Part shown: piece by piece, positions 23,108 through 31,252 of the stretch
Position numbering within the stretch: position 1 is the first letter of the stretch
Layout: each line of letters starts with the position of its first letter
Source: Dehalococcoidia bacterium
Lineage (GTDB): Bacteria; Chloroflexota; Dehalococcoidia; Lucifugimonadales; Australimonadaceae
DNA: 48,615 nt
NCBI GenBank assembly: GCA_021296055.1
Contig: JAGWBE010000005.1
Span: 1 to 48,615 of the forward strand
Direction of reading: 5' to 3'
Translations under genes and position numbers: made by a program
The notes under the pieces: model-generated
The model's database searches: none
Seen by the model: only the letters and a program-made list of their open reading frames with translations
Told to the model about the DNA's origin: nothing

Positions 23108-24481
23108 GTGGGGGCACGGGGAACTCCCCACCGACATCAACGCGGAGTTGAAGCGCTGACGACTATCGCCAACGCCCAGCGCGCCTGGGAGGCCGCCCTT
23201 GGCCGCCTCGAAGTCCAGGTGCCCAGGCCCACCTACAACACCTGGCTGAAAGGCTCCGTCGGCCAATCGCTAGACGCAAACCGCCTGGTGGTCGCCGTGC
23301 CGTCAGCCTTCGTCGCTGCGCAACTGAACTCGCGCATGCACGGCATGGCCTGCTCCGCCGTCCACGCCGTCGTCGGGGAGGAGACGGACGTGGCGTTCGT
23401 CGTCGTCGCGCCCGGGACGGCGCCGTCGCACGCGCCGCACGCCGAGGCGCACGCCCCATCCGCACGCCCGGCTTCGCCGCAGCTCAACCCGCGCTACACC
23501 TTCGAGGCGTTCGTCGAGGGTTCGAGCAACCGCCTCGCCTTCGCCGCAGCCCAGGCCGTGGCGGACGCGCCAGGCGCCAACTACAACCCCCTGGTGATTC
23601 ACGGCGCCGTGGGCCTCGGCAAGACGCACCTGCTCCACGCCGTCGGCCACCGCCTCCTCTCCCGCGGCCAAGCCTTCCGCTACGTAACCAGCGAGCGCCT
23701 TGTCAACGACTACACCGCCGCTGTCCGCGAGGGGCGCCGCCGCATCGACGAGTTCAACCAGTCCTATCGCTCGCTGGACGCGCTGTTGGTGGATGACATC
23801 CAGTTCCTCGCGGGCAAGCAGGGGACGCAAGAGACCTTCTTCCACATCTTCAACGCCCTCCACGACAATGCAAAGCAGGTCGTCGTCACCTCCGACCAGC
23901 CCCCCGGCGCGCTGCGGCTGTTGGACGACCGCCTTCGGTCACGGCTCGAGTGGGGCCTCGTAACCGACGTCAGCATGCCGGACCCTGAGACACGCACGGC
24001 GATTCTGCAGCGGATCGCGGAGCGGGCGCGCGTCACGGTGCCGCCGGAGGTGATATCGGCGCTCGCCCACCGCGGCGTGATTTGCATCCGTCAGCTAGAG
24101 GGGTTCCTCGGCCGCCTGATCGCCGCGGCCGAATGGGCCGGCGTGCCGCTGACACTCGATTCCATTGGCAAGGAGCTCGCCGCATATGCGCCGATGCCCG
24201 AACCACTCAACGCGGCAGAGATAATTACTCGAGCCGCCAGGGCCTTCGGTCTACCCACAGAGGCCCTGACGGGCAAGCGCCGCGACCGTAAGGCTGCCCA
24301 GGCGCGCCAAGTCGCCGCCTGCCTGCTGGCTGAGCGCCTATCGCTGAACCCCGGTGAAATCGGCGCAATCCTCGGCAAGCGCGACCGCGCCACTATCGCC
24401 TACTCAATCCGACAGGGGAAGCAAGCGCTCACCGACGACCCAGGCCTGCAGCGCATCGCCTCAGAGATTCCACAGGATTAG
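23108..24481 (+). CDS. dnaA: DnaA replication initiator, divergent domain IV
   Basis: An AAA+ protein of up to 457 residues with the four-domain DnaA plan: domain I (LEVQVPRPTYNTWL), a Pro/His-rich linker, AAA+ core with Walker A GAVGLGKTH (about 166) and Walker B LLVDDIQFL (about 226), and a C-terminal helix-turn-helix. The recognition motif reads KRDRATIAYS (about 423-432) instead of the usual G-R-D-H-(T/S)-T. His and the following Thr/Ser, which contact the DnaA box, are thus replaced by Arg and Ala. The start is uncertain: GTG 23108 lies in a GTGGGG/CCCCAC hairpin, while CTG 23156 has GGAG 8 nt upstream. No dnaN or recF is adjacent and no TTATCCACA cluster is visible. Confidence 0.88.
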   Translation: MGARGTPHRHQRGVEALTTIANAQRAWEAALGRLEVQVPRPTYNTWLKGSVGQSLDANRLVVAVPSAFVAAQLNSRMHGMACSAVHAVVGEETDVAFVVVAPGTAPSHAPHAEAHAPSARPASPQLNPRYTFEAFVEGSSNRLAFAAAQAVADAPGANYNPLVIHGAVGLGKTHLLHAVGHRLLSRGQAFRYVTSERLVNDYTAAVREGRRRIDEFNQSYRSLDALLVDDIQFLAGKQGTQETFFHIFNALHDNAKQVVVTSDQPPGALRLLDDRLRSRLEWGLVTDVSMPDPETRTAILQRIAERARVTVPPEVISALAHRGVICIRQLEGFLGRLIAAAEWAGVPLTLDSIGKELAAYAPMPEPLNAAEIITRAARAFGLPTEALTGKRRDRKAAQARQVAACLLAERLSLNPGEIGAILGKRDRATIAYSIRQGKQALTDDPGLQRIASEIPQD

Positions 24482-24628
24482 CCCAGCCTTCCTCTGCCTT
24501 TCCACCCTCTTATCATCCCTCTACGCAAGTCAACGGCCACGCCTAACTGACCTTTCACCACTTTATTCACCCAAAGAATCGCACTCCTCTATCATGACTA
24601 TTCTCCTCTACTATCTCTAGAAGAAGAA
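24482..24628 (+). promoter_or_regulatory. Pyrimidine-rich, low-GC leader before obg, with possible promoter
   Basis: About 147 bp of C/T-rich sequence, clearly lower in GC than its surroundings. TTCACC (24566-24571) and TATCAT (24590-24595) with an 18-nt spacer form a plausible promoter. AGAAGAAG just before the ATG codons is a weak ribosome site. Confidence 0.4.
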
Positions 24629-25912
24629 ATGATGTTGGACATAAAGGAACTCGAAGTCACAGGGGGCCGTGGTGGGAACGGCGCCATCTCCTTTCGTCGT
24701 GAGAAGTTCGTGCCGATGGGTGGACCTGACGGCGGAGACGGCGGTGTCGGGGGCGCCGTGCTGGTGCAGGCCGTGCGCTCGCGCCGCACGCTGGCGCACC
24801 TGGCGCGGACGAGCCGAATGAGCGCCGAAGCGGGCGTGGCTGGGCGTGGGAGCAATCGCACGGGGCGGAATGGCAAGAGCCGCACCATCGAGGTGCCGCC
24901 AGGTACGACCGTCTGGGAGTTGGACGACCGTGGCGACCGACGCCTGCTTGCCGACCTAGTCCACGACGGGGAACGCGCTGTCGTTGTGGCGGGGGGCGCC
25001 CCCGGCCGCGGGAACACCCGATTTGCTAGCCCTACGCTACAGGACCCGCTCCTCGCCGAGGCTGGAGAGCCGGGGGAGGAGCGCCGCTTGCTGCTGGAGG
25101 TGCGCCTGATTGCGGACGCGGCCATCGTCGGCGCGCCCAATGCGGGGAAGTCCACGCTGCTGAGTGTTGTGTCCCGCGCCCAGCCGAAGATTGCCGACTA
25201 TCCCTTCACGACGCTTGAGCCTGTGCTTGGCGTTGTGGAGCGCTACGACCGCGCTATCGTCCTACTCGATGTACCGGGCCTCATCGGGGGCGCGTCGGAG
25301 GGCCGCGGTCTGGGCCTCGACTTCCTGCGTCACACCGAACGGTCTCGGCTGCTGATTCATCTCGTAGACGGCCTTGCCGAGAACCTGGCGCAAGAGTTCT
25401 CGGCGGTGGCCGCTGAGCTTGCCGCTCACCATGGCGAGGCCTCTGTGCCTCCGGCCGTGGTTGCCGTCACAAAGCAGGATGTGCCGGAGGCGCAAGAGCG
25501 CTTCGCTGCGCAGCGTGCGGCGCTGGCTGTGGCGGCAGGCCAGGAGGCGTTGGCTGTCTCGGCTGCGACGGGGCAGGGCGTTGAGCGTCTTCTCGATTAT
25601 GTGCTGGAACTTCTTCCCGACGAGCCGTCGGCCCGCGAAAGCCCGCGGCCAACGGCCACGATGCCCGTGGCGGACGCCGGACCCCGACGTGCGCGCGTGC
25701 AGCCCCGGGTGCTACGCGACGGCGAGGCCTTCGTCGTTCACCACCGCCCGGCGGAGCGGATCGCGGCGCTAGTGGATATGGAGAACTGGCGTGCGCGGCT
25801 ACAGTTCCACCAGTGGCTGAACCGCGCCGGCGTGCTCCGCGCCCTCGACGCGCAAGGCGTAGACTCGGGCGACACAGTCCGCATCGGCGGACTCGAACTG
25901 GAGTGGCAGTAG
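24629..25912 (+). CDS. obgE: Obg-family GTPase
   Basis: A ribosome-assembly and stringent-response-linked GTPase, 427 residues. The glycine-rich Obg domain is at 1-158 (GGRGGNGAISFRREKF, GGPDGGDGG). The G domain has G1 GAPNAGKST (168-176), G3 DVPGLIGGA from 214, and G4 TKQD (281-284) where most have NKxD. A C-terminal OCT domain covers about 350-427. Two consecutive ATGs make 24629 or 24632 equally possible. It is the first gene of obg-nadD-pyrE. Codon use looks less GC-biased than in neighbours. Confidence 0.95.
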   Translation: MMLDIKELEVTGGRGGNGAISFRREKFVPMGGPDGGDGGVGGAVLVQAVRSRRTLAHLARTSRMSAEAGVAGRGSNRTGRNGKSRTIEVPPGTTVWELDDRGDRRLLADLVHDGERAVVVAGGAPGRGNTRFASPTLQDPLLAEAGEPGEERRLLLEVRLIADAAIVGAPNAGKSTLLSVVSRAQPKIADYPFTTLEPVLGVVERYDRAIVLLDVPGLIGGASEGRGLGLDFLRHTERSRLLIHLVDGLAENLAQEFSAVAAELAAHHGEASVPPAVVAVTKQDVPEAQERFAAQRAALAVAAGQEALAVSAATGQGVERLLDYVLELLPDEPSARESPRPTATMPVADAGPRRARVQPRVLRDGEAFVVHHRPAERIAALVDMENWRARLQFHQWLNRAGVLRALDAQGVDSGDTVRIGGLELEWQ

Positions 25913-26545
25913 GTGCGGCGCGGCATCCTTGGCGGGACATTCGACCCGGTGCACAACGGCCATTTGCGACTGGCCGCCGCCGCGATGGTGGCGCTCGACC
26001 TCGCCGGCGTCTGGTTCCTCCCGGCGGGGCAGCCATGGATGCGCCGCGGCGCTCTTCTCACGAGCCGAGAGGAGCGGAAGAAGATGACGGAACGCGCCAT
26101 TGCCGACAAACCCGGCTTCCACCTACTGACGAACGAACTCGATCGCCCAGGCGACACCTACACCGTGGACACCCTGGAGGAGCTTGCCTGCGACGGATGG
26201 GACGCCGATGAAACCTACTTCATCCTTGGCGCCGATGCGCTCGCGCGAGCGCATCGCTGGAAGAACCCCCGCAGGATTCTCGTGCTGGCGCGCCTGGCGG
26301 TCGCGCCACGCGAAGGGAGCGAGCCGGATGTGTCCGCGCTCGAAGCCGCCGTCCCTGGCGCAACGAAGCGCATCGAGGCGGTGCGAATGGAACCCGTCGC
26401 CGTCAGCGCCAGCGCCCTGCGGGCGAGGGCTGCCGCGGGTGGGTCGCTCCGCGGCAGCGTGCCCGACGCCGTGGCCGACTACGTGGAGGAGACGGAGTTG
26501 TACCGAAGGGGCATATGGGTCGAGACCAAAGGGGTGACCGAATGA
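25913..26545 (+). CDS. nadD: Nicotinate-nucleotide adenylyltransferase
   Basis: Makes deamido-NAD from nicotinate mononucleotide and ATP. The protein is 210 residues. The nucleotidyltransferase motif GGTFDPVHNGHL is at 7-18 and the C-terminal SASALRAR stands for the usual ISST-x-IR. The DTYTVDTLEEL and YFILGADAL segments are typical. The GTG start follows the obg stop directly with no spacer. The obg-nadD neighbourhood is common in bacteria; the usual rsfS is replaced here by pyrE. Confidence 0.93.
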   Translation: MRRGILGGTFDPVHNGHLRLAAAAMVALDLAGVWFLPAGQPWMRRGALLTSREERKKMTERAIADKPGFHLLTNELDRPGDTYTVDTLEELACDGWDADETYFILGADALARAHRWKNPRRILVLARLAVAPREGSEPDVSALEAAVPGATKRIEAVRMEPVAVSASALRARAAAGGSLRGSVPDAVADYVEETELYRRGIWVETKGVTE

Positions 26546-27123
26546 CGCAGACAAGCGCGCCCAGGGAGTTGGCGGAGCGGATCAAGGAGGCGGCGCTGGA
26601 GGTGGGCGCGCTCACTTTCGGCGACTTCGTCCTCGCCTCCGGCCAGCGCAGCGCTTACTACTTCGACGGGCGGATGCTCACGCTCTCGGCGCGCGGCGCG
26701 GCGATGGTGGCGCGGGCGCTCCTGCCCGCCGTGCGCGCTTCCGGCGCCGAGGCCATTGGCGGGCCGACGCTCGGCGCCGACCCTATGGTCGCTTCCGTCT
26801 CGATGCTCAGCGCAATGGACGGCGGCCCGCCGCTCGACGCCTTCATCGTGCGCAAGGGGGAGAAAGACCACGGCACCGGCAAGCTCATCGAGGGGCCGCT
26901 GGCGCCAGAGGCGAAAGTAGCCATCGTGGACGACGCCTGCTCGACGGGCGGCAGTCTGATTCACGCGGTGGACGCCGCCGAGGCGGCGGGGCACAAGGTG
27001 GCGCTGGTGGCGTGCATCCTGGACCGCAACCAGGGCGGCGGCGACTACTTCCGTGAGCGCGGCTATCCCTTCGCCGCGCTGCTGTCCGCCGACGCGGACG
27101 GGAACATCTCGGTCGCGAGCTAG
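26542..27123 (+). CDS. pyrE: Orotate phosphoribosyltransferase
   Basis: Converts orotate and PRPP to OMP in pyrimidine synthesis. The protein is 193 residues. FVLASGQRSAYYFDGR and the PRPP-binding motif VAIVDDACSTGGS (126-138) identify it. The mobile loop carries VRKGEKDHGTG. The ATG overlaps the nadD stop as ATGA, showing translational coupling. Its stop overlaps the gyrB stop of the other strand. Confidence 0.93.
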   Translation: MTQTSAPRELAERIKEAALEVGALTFGDFVLASGQRSAYYFDGRMLTLSARGAAMVARALLPAVRASGAEAIGGPTLGADPMVASVSMLSAMDGGPPLDAFIVRKGEKDHGTGKLIEGPLAPEAKVAIVDDACSTGGSLIHAVDAAEAAGHKVALVACILDRNQGGGDYFRERGYPFAALLSADADGNISVAS

Positions 27124-29528
27124 ACGTCCAGGTTCTGCACCTGGCGCGCGTGGGCGGTGATGAACTCCTTGCGCGGCGCCACCACGTCGCCCATCAGCGT
27201 GTTGAACGTCTCGTCGGCGCGGGCGGCATCCTCGATGGAGACCTGGAGCAGCGTCCGCGCCTCCGGATCCATCGTCGTCTCCCACAGCTGTTCCGCGTTC
27301 ATCTCGCCCAGCCCCTTGTAGCGCTGGATGCTGATGCCTTGGCGATCGGCAGCGCGCTCGACGGCGGCGGCCAGTTCGTGCCACGGCACGCCCTCGGCCT
27401 GCACCGCGTCCCGCCTGACGACGCGAAAGGTGTGCCCGTTAACCCACTTGGCAATGGGGGCGATGGCGCTCTTGGCGCGGTGCAGGGCGGGCGACTCGAA
27501 GAGACGCTTGACGTCGATGGCGCCGTGCTCTTCGACGATCAAGCGGTACTCGTCGGCATCCACGTCCACCTCCGCCTGGCAGGCGAAGCCCGCCTCCTCC
27601 AGGCACTCCTGAAGCGCGTTGACGGTGGCCGAGCCGTCTAATATCAGACGAAACCATTGGTCGTGCGCGCCCTTCACGATTGCGCCCGCCAGCTCTTGCG
27701 CGACGCCCAGCGGCGCCAGGGAGGCCGTCCACCCCTGGAACTCGCGCAGGGCGCCGACCAACGCTTGCAGCTCCGGCCCTCCCACCGTCAGCGCCCCGTC
27801 CTCCGAGGACACCGTCAAGCGCCCGTAGAGCTGGTTGGCGAGCCAGGAGTCCTTGGCCGCCTCGTCGAACTGGTACTGGACGGCACGGCCTTTGGCGGTG
27901 CGGTAGAGGGGCGGTTGCGCGATGTAGAGGTAGCCGCCGTCGATGAGCGGGCGCATGTTTCGGAAGAAGAAGGTGAGCAGCAGCGTGCGGATGTGCGCCC
28001 CGTCCACGTCGGCGTCGGTCATGATGATGACCTTGTGGTAGCGCAGCTTGGTCAGGTTGAAGTCCTCGCCGATGTTCGCCCCGATGGCGGTGATGAGCGT
28101 GCGGATGGAGTCGTGCGCCAACATCTGGTCGAACCGCGCCTTCTCCACGTTCAGAATCTTGCCCCGCAGCGGCAGGATGGCCTGGATGCGCCGGTCGCGC
28201 CCCATCTTGGCCGAGCCGCCCGCCGATTCCCCCTCCACCACGAACAGCTCCGCCAGCTCGGGGTTGCGCTCAGAGCAGTCGGCCAGCTTGCCCGGGAGGG
28301 AGCCGCCGTCCATGGCGTTCTTGCGGATCACAAGGTCGCGCGCCTTGCGGGCAGCCTCGCGGGCGCGCTGCGCCGTCAGGCACTTGTCGATGATGCGCTG
28401 CGCTTCGCGAGGGTGCTCCTCCAGGTAGAACTCCAGTTGCTGCACCACCACCTGCTCGACCTGCGTCTTCGTCTCCGCGTTGCCGAGCTTGCCCTTGGTC
28501 TGCCCCTCGAACTGCGGCTCCTCCAAACGGACGCTGATGATAGCCGTGAGACCCTCGCGGACATCCTCGCCGGAGAGGTTGGCCGAATCGCCGTTGAGCA
28601 GCTTGTTCTTGCGGGCGTAGCTGTTGATGGCGCGGGTCAGGCCGGTGCGGAAGCCGACCAGGTGCGAGCCGCCGTCCGCCGTGTTGATGCAGTTGGCGAA
28701 GGCGAGCGTGCTCTCGTAGAAGCCCCCGTTGTATTGCAGCGCCACCTCAACCATTGTCGCGTCAACTTCCTGCTCCGTGTAGAAGGGGTCCTCTTGGAGC
28801 ACCTCGCGGTTGTGGTTCAGGTGCTTGACGAACGAGGCGATGCCCCCCTCGAAGTAGAAAGTCCGGTCGTCCATCGGCTGCTCTTCGGACAGCATCGATA
28901 TCCAGATGCCCTTGTTCAGGAAGGCCATCTCACGGAAGCGCTTGCGCAGGGTCTCTCGCTCCATCACCACTGAGTCGAAGACCTGCGTGTCCGGCCGGAA
29001 GGTCACCGTCGTCCCGCGCGCCTCGCCCGGCTCCATCTCGCGCTCGTCGCGCACCTCGCCCGTGGGGATGCCGCGCTCATACTCCTGCGAGTAGACGCGC
29101 CCGTCGCGCCGCACTTCGAGGCGCATCCACTCGGAGAGGGCGTTGACGACGGACGCGCCGACGCCGTGGAGGCCGCCGGAGACCTTGTAGGCGCCGCCGC
29201 CGAACTTCCCGCCGGCGTGCAGCGTCGTCATGATGGTCTCGAGCGCTGACTTGCCGGTTACGGCATGGAGGTCGACGGGGATGCCGCGCCCGTTGTCGGT
29301 AACGCGCACCGTGTTGTCCGCCAGCAACTCCACCACCACGCGGTCGCAGTAGCCGGCCATGGCTTCGTCGATGGCGTTGTCCACCACCTCTTGCACCAGG
29401 TGATGCAGGCCCCGGTGGTCGGTGCTGCCGATGTACATGCCGGGGCGCTTTCGCACCGCCTCCAGTCCTTCCAGCACCTGGATGTCGGAGGCGGTGTAGC
29501 CCTGGACCGTCTTCTGGGTGACTACCAT
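27120..29528 (-). CDS. gyrB: DNA gyrase subunit B
   Basis: ATPase subunit of gyrase, 802 residues. The GHKL ATPase has VDNAIDEA, DNGRGIPVD and GGLHGVGASVVNALS. The TOPRIM domain has EGESAGG near residue 434 and MTDADVDGAHIRTLLL. An insertion of roughly 165 residues at about 555-735, before the IQRYKGLGEMN tail, matches the long gram-negative type of GyrB rather than the short form. The start MVVTQKTVQ is an ATG with GGAG 13 nt upstream. gyrA is not in the window. Confidence 0.96.
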   Translation of the reverse strand: MVVTQKTVQGYTASDIQVLEGLEAVRKRPGMYIGSTDHRGLHHLVQEVVDNAIDEAMAGYCDRVVVELLADNTVRVTDNGRGIPVDLHAVTGKSALETIMTTLHAGGKFGGGAYKVSGGLHGVGASVVNALSEWMRLEVRRDGRVYSQEYERGIPTGEVRDEREMEPGEARGTTVTFRPDTQVFDSVVMERETLRKRFREMAFLNKGIWISMLSEEQPMDDRTFYFEGGIASFVKHLNHNREVLQEDPFYTEQEVDATMVEVALQYNGGFYESTLAFANCINTADGGSHLVGFRTGLTRAINSYARKNKLLNGDSANLSGEDVREGLTAIISVRLEEPQFEGQTKGKLGNAETKTQVEQVVVQQLEFYLEEHPREAQRIIDKCLTAQRAREAARKARDLVIRKNAMDGGSLPGKLADCSERNPELAELFVVEGESAGGSAKMGRDRRIQAILPLRGKILNVEKARFDQMLAHDSIRTLITAIGANIGEDFNLTKLRYHKVIIMTDADVDGAHIRTLLLTFFFRNMRPLIDGGYLYIAQPPLYRTAKGRAVQYQFDEAAKDSWLANQLYGRLTVSSEDGALTVGGPELQALVGALREFQGWTASLAPLGVAQELAGAIVKGAHDQWFRLILDGSATVNALQECLEEAGFACQAEVDVDADEYRLIVEEHGAIDVKRLFESPALHRAKSAIAPIAKWVNGHTFRVVRRDAVQAEGVPWHELAAAVERAADRQGISIQRYKGLGEMNAEQLWETTMDPEARTLLQVSIEDAARADETFNTLMGDVVAPRKEFITAHARQVQNLDV

Positions 29529-29761
29529 GGGGCCGATCGGCTCTCCTTGGGGGAGGGGAAGGATGGCTGCTTTAGCGCCTAGTGGTCGGCGCGCGGGCCT
29601 TGCCCGGCTGTGGCCGCTCTTCCCGCATCCGAGATGCGCCGGTGGGCGCTAGAGGCAGTTTACCTGCTGCGCGCCCGTGGGCATAGCCGCTTACGGCGCG
29701 GCTAGGGGCTAATTCTGCCCTTGACGCGCGGTTGCGGCGTAGGCAGTATGCGCCCGCCGCC
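29529..29761. other. Intergenic region between gyrB and cmk
   Basis: No gene is seen. TAGCCGC (29684-29690) and GCGGCTA (29698-29704) form a 7-pair hairpin with a 7-nt loop between the two divergent genes. TTGACG at 29721 and TATGCG at 29747 lie before cmk with an overlong 20-nt spacer. Confidence 0.3.
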
Positions 29762-30394
29762 GTGCCCGCTCCTCCTGCCATAGCCATCGACGGACCCGCC
29801 GCATCCGGCAAGACCACCGTTGGCCGAGCCTTGGCCGCCAGGCTAGGCTGCCGATTTGTGGATACGGGCCTTATGTACCGCGCCGTAACTGGCCTAGCCC
29901 TCGCGCAGGGCGTGCCCCTGGACGACGACAAGGCCCTTGCGCGGCTGGCCGAGCGCGCGCGGATCGACCCCGGCGATCGCGTACTCGCCAACGACGCCGA
30001 CGTAACGGACGGCCTGTGGAGCGTCGAGGTGGAGCGCAACGTTTCCCGCGTTTCCGCCGTGCCGGGCGTGCGCCGCGCGCTGGTCGCCCAACAGCGCCGC
30101 CTCGCCGAGCGGGGCGTGGTGATGGTGGGGCGGGACATCGGCTCGGTCGTCCTGCCGGGCGCGGCCAAGGTCTACCTCGACGCCTCCGTGGGGGAGCGCG
30201 CTCGCCGCCGCGCCGCGGAGACAGGCATGCCGGACGAGGAGCAAGTGCGCGCCGAGCTGGAGCGCCGCGACCGCCTGGACAGCGAACGCGGCGATTCGCC
30301 GCTGCGCGTTCCCGATGGCGCGGTCATCGTCGATACCGACGGCCTCGACATCGACGGCGTGGTCGCCGCCGTACTCGAAGCGCTGGGGAGGTAG
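29762..30394 (+). CDS. cmk: Cytidylate kinase
   Basis: Phosphorylates CMP/dCMP. The protein is about 210 residues from the GTG at 29762. The P-loop GPAASGKTT is at 11-19, then FVDTGLMYRAVT, GRDIGSVVLPGA and the lid region ERRDRLDSERGDSPL. A TTG ten codons upstream is an alternative start; the GTG puts the P-loop at the usual distance. No ribosome-binding site is visible, so initiation may be leaderless. plsC follows after 6 nt. Confidence 0.92.
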   Translation: MPAPPAIAIDGPAASGKTTVGRALAARLGCRFVDTGLMYRAVTGLALAQGVPLDDDKALARLAERARIDPGDRVLANDADVTDGLWSVEVERNVSRVSAVPGVRRALVAQQRRLAERGVVMVGRDIGSVVLPGAAKVYLDASVGERARRRAAETGMPDEEQVRAELERRDRLDSERGDSPLRVPDGAVIVDTDGLDIDGVVAAVLEALGR

Positions 30395-30400
30395 GCGGGC

Positions 30401-31060
30401 ATGCTGCGCGACGGGTGGTACAAGGCGGCCAAGCTGCTCGCCCGCGTGATGATGCCCACTTTCGGGCGCATCGAGGTGGAGGGCGCGGAGAACGTGCCGC
30501 CCTTCGGCCCGCTCATCATCGCCTCGAATCACCAGTCCAACGCCGATCCGCCCGTGCTGGTCTACGCCTTTCCGCGCCCTATCTGGTTCGTGGCCAAACG
30601 TGGCCTCTTCATCACCCCTCCCATGCGCTACATCTTGCGCCGTCTGCACGCTTACCCGGTCGACCGCGACGGGCGCGATCTTGACGCAGTGAGGTGGGCG
30701 ATGGAGCAGGCGGCCAAAGACCGCGCGCTGCTCGTCTTCCCCGAGGGGACGCGCAGTCCGGGCGCGCTCGCCCCCGGGGGCGACGGCCTCGCCTACATGG
30801 CGCTCCGCACTCAAGCGCCTATCATCCCCGTCGGGATCACCGGCACGGAGCGCATCAACAACTACGTGCGCGTCGCCTTTCCCTTCACCAGGGTCAAGGT
30901 GACCATCGGCGAGGCGTTCACGCTCCCTGTGGTGGAAGGGCGGCTACCGCGGGCAGCGCTCCATTCGATGACGGAGACGATTATGGAGCGCATCGCTGCG
31001 CTGCTGCCGCCGGCCTATAGGGGCGTGTATGGGACGGAGCGCCGCTCGCCCGGCGCTTGA
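30401..31060 (+). CDS. plsC: 1-acyl-sn-glycerol-3-phosphate acyltransferase
   Basis: Acylates lysophosphatidate to phosphatidate at the membrane face. The protein is 219 residues. The acyltransferase motif NHQSNADP has catalytic His44 and Asp49, and the glycerol-phosphate motif FPEGTRS is at 113-119. IIPVGITGTE is the fourth motif. It begins 6 nt after cmk, a common cmk-plsC pairing. Confidence 0.93.
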   Translation: MLRDGWYKAAKLLARVMMPTFGRIEVEGAENVPPFGPLIIASNHQSNADPPVLVYAFPRPIWFVAKRGLFITPPMRYILRRLHAYPVDRDGRDLDAVRWAMEQAAKDRALLVFPEGTRSPGALAPGGDGLAYMALRTQAPIIPVGITGTERINNYVRVAFPFTRVKVTIGEAFTLPVVEGRLPRAALHSMTETIMERIAALLPPAYRGVYGTERRSPGA

Positions 31061-31134
31061 GCCCTCACCGTCAGCGCCGCGCCCTAGCCCCACTTGCGCG
31101 TGACGGCGGCGGTGCGCGCGACGAAACCTAGCAG

Positions 31135-31143
31135 TGCTATACT
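31135..31143 (+). promoter_or_regulatory. Extended -10 promoter of ppdK
   Basis: TGCTATACT, 109 nt upstream of the ATG, no clear -35. It is the same extended form as before rplY. Confidence 0.5.
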
Positions 31144-31252
31144 CGCCCTTCGGCGCTTCGGGCCTTGGCGCGTTTGGCCCGGCGCCCCGGCGCGAACTCG
31201 GCCCGTTCGGGCGGGCGCCGCGCCGCGTCAGCAACGGAGGAGGACGAGGCGA

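Noticed and set aside
22925..24628. Chromosomal origin (oriC) around dnaA
   Set aside because: There is no cluster of TTATCCACA-like boxes and no dnaN/recF. Only a low-GC patch is present, reported as a separate observation.
26515..26541. Upstream start for pyrE
   Set aside because: It would extend into nadD without a ribosome site; the ATG overlapping the nadD stop is the normal coupled start.
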